A program made the translations under genes and the position numbers. From Bacteroidota bacterium (GTDB lineage Bacteria > Bacteroidota > Bacteroidia > Chitinophagales > Chitinophagaceae), in the NCBI GenBank assembly GCA_023423405.1, contig JAFAFR010000021.1, positions 1 to 40,353 on the forward strand: DNA of 40,353 nucleotides, in the 5' to 3' direction. The notes below the pieces were generated by a model. It saw only the letters and a list, made by a program, of their open reading frames with translations. It was not told the DNA's origin and did no database searches. Below, one piece after another: positions 26,354 to 32,899 of this stretch (the first letter of the stretch is position 1; each line of letters opens with the position of its first letter).

Positions 26354-26902
26354 ATGCTTACTGTATCTCATCCCTGGCACGGTGTATCCAGCGGCGACCA
26401 GGCGCCCCGCGTTGTAACGGCTGTTATCGAAATTCCGCAGGGCTCCAGGGCCAAGTATGAAATTGACAAGGAAAGCGGCCTGCTCAAACTCGACCGCATC
26501 ATTTATTCCTCCTTCTACTATCCCTGCAATTACGGCTTTATACCACGCACCTATGGCGACGATAAGGATCCGCTCGATATCCTGGTCATCACCTCCCAGC
26601 CCGTACAGGCGCTTTGCCTGATGGAAGCCAAAGTGATCGGCGTAATGCGCATGATCGACAGCGGCGATGCCGACGACAAGATCATTGCCGTGGCCGCCAA
26701 CGATCCCAGCGTAAATTATTACAACAATATTGAAGAACTGCCCCGGCATTTCTTTGATGAACTGCGTCATTTCTTCGAAGAATACAAACACCTGGAAAAA
26801 AAGGAAGTGATCGTAAACGAGTTCCAGGACAAAGCCACTGCCCTTCAGATCATCCAGCAAGGCATAGCCTTCTACCAGGAAACTTTTCAGAAAAAAGGCT
26901 GA
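26354..26902 (+). CDS. ppa: Inorganic pyrophosphatase, family I
   Basis: This 182-aa cytoplasmic enzyme hydrolyses pyrophosphate to two phosphates and drives biosynthetic reactions forward. Visible hallmarks are KYEIDKESGLLKLDR (active-site Lys/Glu/Arg), YPCNYGFIPRTYGDDKDPLDILV (the metal-binding aspartates in DDKDPLD), GVMRMIDSGDADDKIIAVA (further metal-binding aspartates), and a C-terminal KHLEKKEV. Length is usual for the family. It is convergent with the NlpC/P60 gene, with only 2 bp between the two stop codons, so no terminator fits between them. Confidence 0.95.
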   Translation: MLTVSHPWHGVSSGDQAPRVVTAVIEIPQGSRAKYEIDKESGLLKLDRIIYSSFYYPCNYGFIPRTYGDDKDPLDILVITSQPVQALCLMEAKVIGVMRMIDSGDADDKIIAVAANDPSVNYYNNIEELPRHFFDELRHFFEEYKHLEKKEVIVNEFQDKATALQIIQQGIAFYQETFQKKG

Positions 26903-26904
26903 GA

Positions 26905-27666
26905 TCAGGTATAACGCCTGATCATCCGAAGCCGGTGTGTTCTGCGGCCCTGGTCGCGGCTGATGATTCCCTGGTGGTCGATATCGTCTACCCGCACTTT
27001 CCCGGAAGCGTGTATGATCTCATGGTCGTTGAGCAACATGCCCACGTGGGTAATACGGCCATCGGGTTCGTCAAAAAAAGCCAGGTCCCCGCACCTGCCT
27101 TCCTGTAAAAATCCCAGCGGCTCTCCCTGCGTTGCCTGCATCCTGGCGTCGCGCAGCAGGTGGATGCCGAGCCGGCGGTACACCATTTGTGCAAAACCGC
27201 TGCAATCGATGCCCGCCGGGGTTCTTCCGCCCCAGCAATAAGAAACATTGAGGTAAGAAAAAGCGGCCTCACTGAGCACCTGCCCCGCAACGGCCGGTCC
27301 GGCTTTTGCCACGGCCAGGCCGCGGGTCTGCAAACTGAAAACGCCCGCCACCAGTTCGGCATCATACACCGGCGTTCCCGGGAACACCGTCATCGGTTGT
27401 CCGTTAACGTTAACCAGTCCCGTTTGACCGCAAAAATACCCCAGGAGTTGCGGCGCCGGCAGGGCCAGTTCCGCCAGTTGTATGGCCTGGCACCATCCCT
27501 CGTAGCCGTCGTGCAGGCTCCGTACCTGCAGCCAGCCTTCCGTTCGGTCGAGGCATTCCACCTGTTCCCCCAGCAACAACTGGCTGGTCATTTCTGAACG
27601 ATGGTCGGCCGCGGCGCGTACGGGGCAAACGGCCACTACGGGAATAAAAATTGCGTGTTGGTACAT
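26905..27666 (-). CDS. NlpC/P60 (C40) peptidase with N-terminal SH3-like region
   Basis: This 253-aa cysteine peptidase of the type that cuts gamma-D-Glu-diaminopimelate bonds in peptidoglycan peptides. Residues about 10-65 resemble a bacterial SH3 domain (LLLGEQVECLDRTEGWLQVR, GYEGWCQ). A second SH3-like part lies at about 70-125. The C40 domain follows with C155 (GIDCSGFAQMVYR), H207 (THVGM) and H219 (HASGKV) as the catalytic triad. There is no convincing signal peptide or lipobox (MYQHAIFIPVVAVCPVRAAA), so a cytoplasmic role in recycling murein peptides, as for YkfC, is the likeliest. It diverges from the sigma-factor gene. Confidence 0.93.
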   Translation of the reverse strand: MYQHAIFIPVVAVCPVRAAADHRSEMTSQLLLGEQVECLDRTEGWLQVRSLHDGYEGWCQAIQLAELALPAPQLLGYFCGQTGLVNVNGQPMTVFPGTPVYDAELVAGVFSLQTRGLAVAKAGPAVAGQVLSEAAFSYLNVSYCWGGRTPAGIDCSGFAQMVYRRLGIHLLRDARMQATQGEPLGFLQEGRCGDLAFFDEPDGRITHVGMLLNDHEIIHASGKVRVDDIDHQGIISRDQGRRTHRLRMIRRYT

Positions 27667-27726
27667 GAATGTTTTATGGAAAGATTGTATTGGGGCATCT
27701 CATTCAAAAATACATAACTTGAAAAT

Positions 27727-28305
27727 GTGAACCACCAGCGTTACAGCCATATGAGCGAACAGGAGCTGCTGCAGCGGTATTATGCCGACAGGAATAAAGA
27801 CTGGCTGGGCATATTGCTGGAGCGGTATACCCTGTTGCTGCTGGGCGTTTGCATGAAATACCTCCGGAACGAAGAGGCCGCACGCGATGCCGTACAGCAG
27901 ATCTTCCTGAAAGCCATTACGGAGCTGGAAAAATACAGGGTGGACTATATAAAATCCTGGCTCTACACCATTGCCCGCAACCATTGCCTCATGCAGTTCC
28001 GCGACCGGAACCGCTATTCGGCAGCGCTGCCGGAAAACCTGTTGCTCGAAGAAGAAGCAGATGCCCTCAGCCGGGTGAAAGAGAAAGAACAATTACTGGT
28101 ATGGATGCACGAAGGGCTCCAAACCCTGGGACAGGAACAGCAACAATGCGTAACTTTATTTTACCTGGAAAAAAAGTCCTACCAGCAAATAGCCGGCATC
28201 ACGGGTTATACGCTTTCCCAGGTGAAAAGTTTTATCCAGAATGGCAAAAGGAACCTGAAGCTGCTGATCCAGCGGAAATGGCAACAAATGGAAAAACAAC
28301 CATGA
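27727..28305 (+). CDS. ECF-type RNA polymerase sigma factor
   Basis: This sigma-70 family protein is 192 aa from GTG 27727, or 184 aa from ATG 27751 (MSEQELLQRYY). Region 2 is visible at about 25-90 (LLGVCMKYLRNEEAARDAVQQIFLKA, SWLYTIARNHCLMQF). Region 4 is at about 130-185 with the helix-turn-helix ending ITGYTLSQVKSFIQNGKRNL. There is no extra C-terminal domain. It overlaps the next gene by ATGA, so the pair is translationally coupled. The target promoters are unknown. The start is uncertain because neither candidate has a clear Shine-Dalgarno site. Confidence 0.93.
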   Translation: MNHQRYSHMSEQELLQRYYADRNKDWLGILLERYTLLLLGVCMKYLRNEEAARDAVQQIFLKAITELEKYRVDYIKSWLYTIARNHCLMQFRDRNRYSAALPENLLLEEEADALSRVKEKEQLLVWMHEGLQTLGQEQQQCVTLFYLEKKSYQQIAGITGYTLSQVKSFIQNGKRNLKLLIQRKWQQMEKQP

Positions 28306-28661
28306 ACAAGGACCTGCTCAACATATTATCTCACAGCAACAAGGACATTGACAACCAGGTGTTGATGGACTATCTCAGCGGCACGCTCAACCAGCACGAC
28401 CAGCACCTGGTGGAAGAATGGCTGGAAGCGAATCCTTTTGCAGCCGACGCAGTAGAAGGACTACAGGCTATCGGCGACAAGGAAGCCCTGGCGGCCTATG
28501 TACAACAACTGAATGCAGGATTACGCAAACACATACAGCAGCGAAAACAACTGCGGGAAAAGCGCCGGTGGAAAGACAACCCGGTAGCTTATATCGCTAT
28601 TATCATTATTCTTATTCTTATTGTGCTGGGTTATGTGGTCATCCGCTTGAAGAGCCGCTAA
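28302..28661 (+). CDS. Putative anti-sigma-like membrane protein
   Basis: This 119-aa protein starts at ATG 28302, overlapping the sigma-factor stop by 4 nt. The N-terminal about 60 residues (LMDYLSGTLNQHDQHLVEEW, ANPFAADAVEGLQ) match the cytosolic head typical of Bacteroidota proteins paired with ECF sigma factors. A basic helix (HIQQRKQLREKRRWK) leads into a single membrane helix at about 92-113 (VAYIAIIIILILIVLGYVVI), with only four or five residues beyond it. There is no zinc-binding HxxxCxxC motif and no periplasmic FecR-like domain, so how a signal is sensed is unclear. The anti-sigma role is inferred from gene order and layout. Confidence 0.8.
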   Translation: MNKDLLNILSHSNKDIDNQVLMDYLSGTLNQHDQHLVEEWLEANPFAADAVEGLQAIGDKEALAAYVQQLNAGLRKHIQQRKQLREKRRWKDNPVAYIAIIIILILIVLGYVVIRLKSR

Positions 28662-28681
28662 TTGTCGTCGGGGGTTGCATG

Positions 28682-28703
28682 CCAAATTGTCAACGAAATT
28701 TGG
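28682..28703. promoter_or_regulatory. Inverted repeat upstream of the DUF433 gene
   Basis: CCAAATT-N8-AATTTGG is a perfect 7-bp inverted repeat ending 27 bp before the DUF433 ATG. It overlaps a plausible promoter (TTG at 28687 and a TAAATTCG box from 28704, one mismatch from TAnnTTTG... at the T-run). Antitoxins often bind such repeats to repress their own operon. A terminator for the sigma operon is less likely because no T-run follows. Confidence 0.4.
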
Positions 28704-28730
28704 TAAATTCGAAAGCCAACACTATTCCAA

Positions 28731-28964
28731 ATGGAAGGACGCATAATAAACATTGACCCTGAAATTTTAGGCGGCACACCGGTTTTTTTTGGCACACGTG
28801 TACCGATTAAAAATCTTTTTGATTACCTGGAAAGCGGAGACTCCATAGATGCTTTCCTGGAAGACTTTGAAGGTGTGCAAAAAGAGCAGGTACTGAAGTT
28901 GCTGGAAATATCCCAAAAGCTGATTGAGACTTCAACGAACATACTCAATGAAAATTTTGCCTGA
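28731..28964 (+). CDS. DUF433-family antitoxin-like protein
   Basis: This 77-aa protein matches the DUF433 (COG2442) pattern: INIDPEILGGTPVFFGTRVP, then IKNLFDYLESGDSIDAFLEDF and a C-terminal helix (EQVLKLLEISQKLIE). The family is a small winged-helix DNA-binding protein that typically sits upstream of a DUF5615 (COG4634) PIN-like gene and is regarded as the antitoxin of a type II pair. Here the second gene starts 17 nt before this one ends (overlap of reading frames) and is broken by frameshifts. The antitoxin itself looks intact. Confidence 0.9.
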   Translation: MEGRIINIDPEILGGTPVFFGTRVPIKNLFDYLESGDSIDAFLEDFEGVQKEQVLKLLEISQKLIETSTNILNENFA

Positions 28965-29269
28965 CGAATGTGTCACAAAGAAGCTAAAGGCCTATCTGGC
29001 CAGTTACCAGGTTTTCACTGTTACGGAAATGGGCTGGGGTGGTATAAAGAATGGAAACTGATGGCACTTTGTGCAGAACATCAATTTGACCTCTTATTAA
29101 CAATAGGCAAAAACCCGGCGTTTCAACAAATTTGGACAAATTAAACCTAACCATTGTTGTCCTGAATTCCCTTACAAGCAAGATTGGCGAGCTCACTCAA
29201 TTCGTAGCGCCTTTACTTTCAAAAATAATTTCGTTGGAAAAAGGCAAGGCCTACCTAATTGAAAAATGA
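28948..29269 (+). pseudogene. DUF5615 PIN-like toxin, broken by two frameshifts
   Basis: ATG 28948 opens MKILPDECVTKKLKAYLASY, which is the DUF5615 start, but stops after 37 codons at a TGA (29057-29059). The family sequence continues in another frame (ALCAEHQFDLLLTIGKN) and then, after a second shift near 29131, in a third (NLDKLNLTIVVLNSLTSKIG to YLIEK, TGA 29267-29269). Both shifts equal loss of one base in an A-run (GGAAACTG and CAACAAATTTGG). Joined, the protein would be 107 aa, the normal size. Two residues also deviate from what I expect of the family: P at position 5 instead of Leu, and G in LLTIGKN where an acidic residue is usual. Sequencing error in homopolymers remains possible for the shifts. 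Confidence 0.82.
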
Positions 29270-29329
29270 AGCTATAAGCTGGTAGCACCAGTTTTGGAGA
29301 GTCCCACGCCGTCGCAAATGCTCCAAACT

Positions 29330-29806
29330 TTAATACAGAATTTTCCCCTCCATGTCTTTCCAGGCCTGAAAAACTTCGAGGTAGCCCGCCGGCCTGGCGG
29401 CTTCAAAGGGAATGCTGCGGTCGGAAAAAGGAAGCCGGATCTCCTGGTAAATAAACGAATCGTCGAATCCTGCTGCTGAGGCGTCTTCTTTGGAAGCAGC
29501 GTAAAATACGCGTGAAGGACGTGCCCAGTAAATGGCGCCGAGGCACATGGGACAAGGTTCACAACTGGTGTACAATTCGCAACCCGTCAACTGGAAAGAA
29601 CCCAGTTTCCGGCAGGCTTCGCGGATGGCCACTACTTCTGCATGAGCGGTAGGGTCCTGCTCCAGCAGCACCTGGTTGTGGCCGGTTGCAATAATGGTTC
29701 CGTCTTTTACAATTACACAACCAAATGGTCCGCCATGGCCCTGCTCCATTCCCTTTCGCGCCACCTCAATGGTCAGCAGCATGAGTTTTTCCTGTTCAGC
29801 GGTCAT
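29330..29806 (-). CDS. guaD: Guanine deaminase
   Basis: This 158-aa zinc enzyme of the cytidine deaminase fold converts guanine to xanthine in purine salvage and breakdown. Zinc ligands and catalytic residues are visible: H55 and E57 in DPTAHAEVVAIREACRKLG, C85 and C88 in TSCEPCPMCLGAIYWAR. The stretch AGFDDSFIYQEI and the DRSIPFE that follows, with the C-terminal FQAWKDMEGKILY, match Bacillus subtilis-type GuaD rather than the tRNA adenosine deaminase TadA, whose C-terminus differs. The start ATG 29806 overlaps the stop of the lipoprotein gene by 4 nt. Confidence 0.92.
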   Translation of the reverse strand: MTAEQEKLMLLTIEVARKGMEQGHGGPFGCVIVKDGTIIATGHNQVLLEQDPTAHAEVVAIREACRKLGSFQLTGCELYTSCEPCPMCLGAIYWARPSRVFYAASKEDASAAGFDDSFIYQEIRLPFSDRSIPFEAARPAGYLEVFQAWKDMEGKILY

Positions 29807-30849
29807 TGATACTGAATATAGAGCGGCATCGGCTTGAGCTTCAGCAACTCGTCCGGGGTCATCAGGCGGCCCGGCGTTTCTTTCAGGTCGTTCTTGTAGA
29901 AAACTTTGAACCCTGTATATTCCACCGGCTCTTTATAAATGAACTGGCGATAGGTGTTGATCTTGCGGGCGGGGGCACCCCATCCGTCCATATGCATCAC
30001 CATCTGCACTTCGGGCCGCACTTTGATGTCCTTTGAATTTGTTACCATGGCTTTCGTGAAACGGTGCACCACCAGTATCTTGGCAGGCAGGTTGTTCTTT
30101 TGCACCAGGTCTGCCAGGTAATCGGAGGCATAGTTCACATCGGCTGCATCAAAGGTACCGATCTTCTTGCCGGGCGCATCCCCGCCCTTCATAGAAAATT
30201 CGGGGTCGATGCCGAGGTGCACGTTGGGCATGGAAAGGTATTTCTCCAGGAGGGGTATTTCTTCTTTCAGGGAGCTGAGTCCTACCTGGATATCAAGGAA
30301 TACGATCGCGTTGATGGGCTTTGCCATGTTCAGCACCGAATCGATCTGGCTAAACGGCATGCGTAACCGATATTTTCCGCCCTTACCAGGACTGCCCTGC
30401 GCCGTTACGGCAATATAGTGCAGGGCCGGTTGTACGGGTGTGGCGGGATCGGCTTTCTCCCAGTTCTTCACTTCTTCCCGGAGTTTGGCGCGCATCAGTT
30501 CGGGCGCGTATTCACCCAGGATGCCCATGCGGGTGCTGTAGAGATTGCCGTAGTAGGCGATGACACGTTTAAAAGGGAGAATGGCTCCCGCCACGGGCAG
30601 CTTCGACGCTACCGGCCACTTTCCGGTGGTGTCGCCATTGGCCACCGTGCGAAGCTTGTCGTAATAAGCGGCAGAATCGGCAATCGTGGGCAGAACAGGT
30701 TCCGCGGGCGCTGCCACAATTGTATTATTCAGACTTGTATCGGAGGAAAGGCCCGTATTACCTTTTTCAGAAAAGGCAGTTCCACAGGCGGTCACGCAAA
30801 AAACGGCTGGTACGGCTATCAGCCAGTACGGAAGAATATTGGATCTCAT
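29803..30849 (-). CDS. Lipoprotein of unknown function
   Basis: This 348-aa protein has an N-terminal lipoprotein signal ending V-T-A-C, with C22 lipidated. After a low-complexity linker (about 23-55) there is a conserved-looking alpha/beta domain: LPFKRVIAYYGNLYSTRMGI, HYIAVTAQGSPGKGGKYRLR, INAIVFLDIQVGLSSLKEEI, VHLGIDPEFSM, and AKILVVHRFTKAMV. The strand-helix order with acidic residues at strand ends (FLDIQVG, GIDPEF, HMDGWG) is reminiscent of a TIM-barrel, but I cannot name a family. It overlaps guaD by ATGA, so the two are probably co-translated despite no obvious functional link. Confidence 0.87.
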   Translation of the reverse strand: MRSNILPYWLIAVPAVFCVTACGTAFSEKGNTGLSSDTSLNNTIVAAPAEPVLPTIADSAAYYDKLRTVANGDTTGKWPVASKLPVAGAILPFKRVIAYYGNLYSTRMGILGEYAPELMRAKLREEVKNWEKADPATPVQPALHYIAVTAQGSPGKGGKYRLRMPFSQIDSVLNMAKPINAIVFLDIQVGLSSLKEEIPLLEKYLSMPNVHLGIDPEFSMKGGDAPGKKIGTFDAADVNYASDYLADLVQKNNLPAKILVVHRFTKAMVTNSKDIKVRPEVQMVMHMDGWGAPARKINTYRQFIYKEPVEYTGFKVFYKNDLKETPGRLMTPDELLKLKPMPLYIQYQ

Positions 30850-30920
30850 AAACCCTTTGGTTTTACATCACAGGATACAATGACAATTAAAAAACGAAAT
30901 AATGAAAAAATTATTTCATA

Positions 30921-30976
30921 AAAAAGCCTTCTTTCCTTTTCCTGTACCGGTCAGGTACAAACGAAGGGAAGAAGGC
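30921..30976 (-). terminator. Rho-independent terminator after the charged helical protein gene
   Basis: The minus strand can form a long hairpin: GCCTTCTTCCC pairs with GGAAAGAAGGC (one G-T), with an inner 6-bp stem TGTACC/GGTACA closing a 5-nt loop, and is followed by a run of five or more U (plus-strand A-run 30921-30925). It lies 46 nt beyond the stop of the 105-aa gene. It also separates that gene from the lipoprotein-guaD pair. Confidence 0.75.
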
Positions 30977-31022
30977 TGAAACGAAGGGCGCCGGCAACAT
31001 AACAGGCTCCCTGCGAGGATGA

Positions 31023-31340
31023 TCAGGCTACGGGCTGCTGGGGATCTTTATCGTCGCCGTCGAACTGGTCTTTTATTTTTGCCCACCAGCCACCGGCCTT
31101 GCCTTTGAGTTCGTCCCATTTGGCAAGCGCTTCATCGTCCCAGGTACTCATTTCCGCTTTCAGTTCCTGGATTTTGTCGGCGGCCTGGTCTTTGAGCGCT
31201 GCAATTTTTTCGTCGCTGAAACCCGTTTTTGCCTGGAATGATTTCCAGAGTTCTTCGGCCTTGTCCTCTACCTGGTCCCAGGTTTCTTCCACCTTGTCGG
31301 CAGCCTGGTCGAAGGTTGATTTGGTTTCTTTTGATTCCAT
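31023..31340 (-). CDS. Small highly charged helical protein, possible stress protein
   Basis: This 105-aa protein is almost wholly helical, rich in Lys, Glu, Asp, Ala and Trp. It contains two copies of the motif DQAADK (residues 11-16 and 51-56), each followed by a similar charged helix (VEETWDQVEDKAEEL and IQELKAEMSTWDDEALAKWD). It has no signal or membrane segment. The composition resembles YtxH/CsbD-type stress or desiccation proteins, but the match is by general character only, so no family is assigned. It is a single-gene unit with its own terminator. Confidence 0.78.
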   Translation of the reverse strand: MESKETKSTFDQAADKVEETWDQVEDKAEELWKSFQAKTGFSDEKIAALKDQAADKIQELKAEMSTWDDEALAKWDELKGKAGGWWAKIKDQFDGDDKDPQQPVA

Positions 31341-31392
31341 AATTTGCTGTGTTAATGGTAATGATAATGTATAAGGAACAGGAAGTTAGCGA

Positions 31393-31749
31393 TTAAATGC
31401 CATTGTAAATAACACCGGAAGTAGGTGTTTCGTGCAATTCAACCTTTACCAATAGGGGAAGATGAGGTTTGATGGCGTCCCAGATATAAACGGCGATCCG
31501 TTCGCAGGTGGGATTTTCCAGTCCTTCGATGTTATTGAGGCATTTATGGTCCAGCTTTTCCACTAAGGGTTTCACCACTCTTTTCAGGTCGGCAAAATCC
31601 ATTACCCAGCCCAGTTCGGGGTGCAACGGGCCTTCGAGCCACACACGCAGATGGTAAGTATGCCCGTGCATTTCCCTGCATTTATGTCCTGCCGGTACAT
31701 TGGGAAGAAAGTGGGCTGAATCAAAACTGAACTCTTTAAACAGTAACAT
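31393..31749 (-). CDS. queD: 6-carboxytetrahydropterin synthase
   Basis: This 118-aa enzyme converts dihydroneopterin triphosphate to 6-carboxytetrahydropterin in queuosine (and other 7-deazapurine) synthesis. Zinc ligands are H13 (SFDSAHFL), H28 and H30 (MHGHTY). C24 is the catalytic cysteine, D67-H68 the relay pair (KLDHKCLN) and E107 the pterin-binding glutamate (HETPTSGVIY). The short CxxxHGH spacing is that of QueD. It has its own -7 box, and lies 56 nt after the DsbA-like gene. queC and queE, the usual partners, are not in the window. Confidence 0.94.
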   Translation of the reverse strand: MLLFKEFSFDSAHFLPNVPAGHKCREMHGHTYHLRVWLEGPLHPELGWVMDFADLKRVVKPLVEKLDHKCLNNIEGLENPTCERIAVYIWDAIKPHLPLLVKVELHETPTSGVIYNGI

Positions 31750-31766
31750 AGCTCAAAATGAGAGAG

Positions 31767-31774
31767 CAAAGGTA
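31767..31774 (-). promoter_or_regulatory. -7 box TACCTTTG upstream of queD
   Basis: On the minus strand, TACCTTTG is a perfect TAnnTTTG match ending 17 nt before the queD ATG. No clear -33 TTG was found at the expected distance, so the call rests on the one element. Confidence 0.4.
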
Positions 31775-31805
31775 CGAAGCGCCCGCTTTACCGGCGGCAT
31801 TTTGA

Positions 31806-32351
31806 TCAGGCCCGTTTTTTCCTGGCCGGAATACTCTCCTGGATGGCCTTGCTGAGTCCCGGGCGGGTGATATTCCCTGTATACAACCGGTCGTTGATAA
31901 AAATGGCCGGAACGTCGCGCACCCCTTTCTCCACCCCTTCCAGGAGGTCGGCCCGCACGGTCCATCCGTACACGGAATCCACCAGTTTGGGGATGAAATT
32001 TTTGTCTTTTACCCCGGCCTCGGCTGCGTAGGACTTGAGGCTGATGGAACCCAGCCTTTTCCGGTTTTCGAAAAGCAGGTGGTGCATTTCCCAGAATTTT
32101 CCCTCCTGAACCGCGGCCACGGCGGCTTCTGCGGCCTTGTGGGCGTGCTGGTGGATACGGGTAAGGGGAAAATGCCGGAACTGGAACCGGAGCTCAGCGC
32201 CGAAATGCCTGAGCAGTTGGTCGATCAGCGCCTGGGCCTTTGCACAGTCTTCGCTTTCATAGTCGCCGTACATCACCAGGCTCACGGGAGCCGTATCATT
32301 ACCTATCCATACGGTACGGGGTTCAATTATTTCGATCTTATTCGCGTTCAT
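31806..32351 (-). CDS. DsbA-family thioredoxin-fold protein lacking the first active-site cysteine
   Basis: This 181-aa protein begins MNANKIEIIEPRTVWIG with no signal peptide. LVMYGDYESEDC aligns with the usual YGDFECPYC of DsbA-like proteins: S33-E-D-C36 replaces C-x-x-C, so the reactive first cysteine is a serine and the second is kept. The cis-Pro loop is visible as VRDVPAIFIN, and the C-terminal helix is TRPGLSKAIQESI. The FRHFPLTRIHQHAHKAAEAA helix is typical of the family. A disulfide oxidant needs both cysteines, so a chaperone-like or other redox role is possible. It is 30 nt downstream of the DUF1905 gene. Confidence 0.9.
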   Translation of the reverse strand: MNANKIEIIEPRTVWIGNDTAPVSLVMYGDYESEDCAKAQALIDQLLRHFGAELRFQFRHFPLTRIHQHAHKAAEAAVAAVQEGKFWEMHHLLFENRKRLGSISLKSYAAEAGVKDKNFIPKLVDSVYGWTVRADLLEGVEKGVRDVPAIFINDRLYTGNITRPGLSKAIQESIPARKKRA

Positions 32352-32381
32352 ACCATTACAACAAAAGACGGTAAAAATTGT

Positions 32382-32882
32382 TCAGGCCTTCCTGGCGCGG
32401 AGCATTTCGGGGAAACCCCAGCCTTTTTCAAGGGCGTTGATCGCTTCCGCCAGCCGTTTTGTACGGGTTCCTTCGGTTTTGGCCTCGGCGATCCAGTTGC
32501 TGAAATAGCGTTGGTGGCTGGGACTCAGGCTTTTAAATTGGGCTTTTGCAGCCGGTTCCTCGTCCAGGCAACTCAGGAAGTCGGCATCGAACCGGAAAGG
32601 TTCTTCGTCGGCCTCCAACTGCGCCACCAGGGTATCGCCCTGGCGCTTGCCCAGTTTTTTGCGGAGGTCGGCTTTGAGGGTCAGGATGAACTCACCGCCG
32701 CCCATGGGCAGGATGGCCTGCCCGCTGATCGCTACCTTATCCAGGTATCCCTTTACGCGAAAAGAGGTCTTTTGACCCTTTTTCAGTAATTGGGCCTGGG
32801 CGGCAGGAATCCGGAAATAGGTCCATCCTGTTTTTTCACCCTGTTCGGCAAATTTCTCAATTACAACTTTCAGCCTGATCAT
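32382..32882 (-). CDS. DUF1905 / YdeI-OmdA-type protein
   Basis: This 166-aa cytoplasmic protein has a DUF1905 domain at the N-terminus (GWTYFRIPAAQAQLL, GYLDKVAISGQAILPMGGGEFILTL, ADLRKKLGKRQGDTL) followed by the YdeI/OmdA-type helical domain (FKSLSPSHQRYFSNWIAEAK, TRTKRLAEAINAL). Related proteins are annotated as bacteriocin-protection or unknown. It starts 17 nt after the clpB stop on the same strand and is followed by the DsbA-like gene, so clpB, this gene and the DsbA-like gene may share a message. Confidence 0.88.
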   Translation of the reverse strand: MIRLKVVIEKFAEQGEKTGWTYFRIPAAQAQLLKKGQKTSFRVKGYLDKVAISGQAILPMGGGEFILTLKADLRKKLGKRQGDTLVAQLEADEEPFRFDADFLSCLDEEPAAKAQFKSLSPSHQRYFSNWIAEAKTEGTRTKRLAEAINALEKGWGFPEMLRARKA

Positions 32883-32899
32883 AGCATCGGTGGTGTTGG

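Noticed and set aside
29277..29293. Small hairpin AGCTGGT-agc-ACCAGTT after the broken toxin, possible terminator
   Set aside because: Stem is short with a wobble, loop of 3, and the T-run is only about four bases, partly within the stem.
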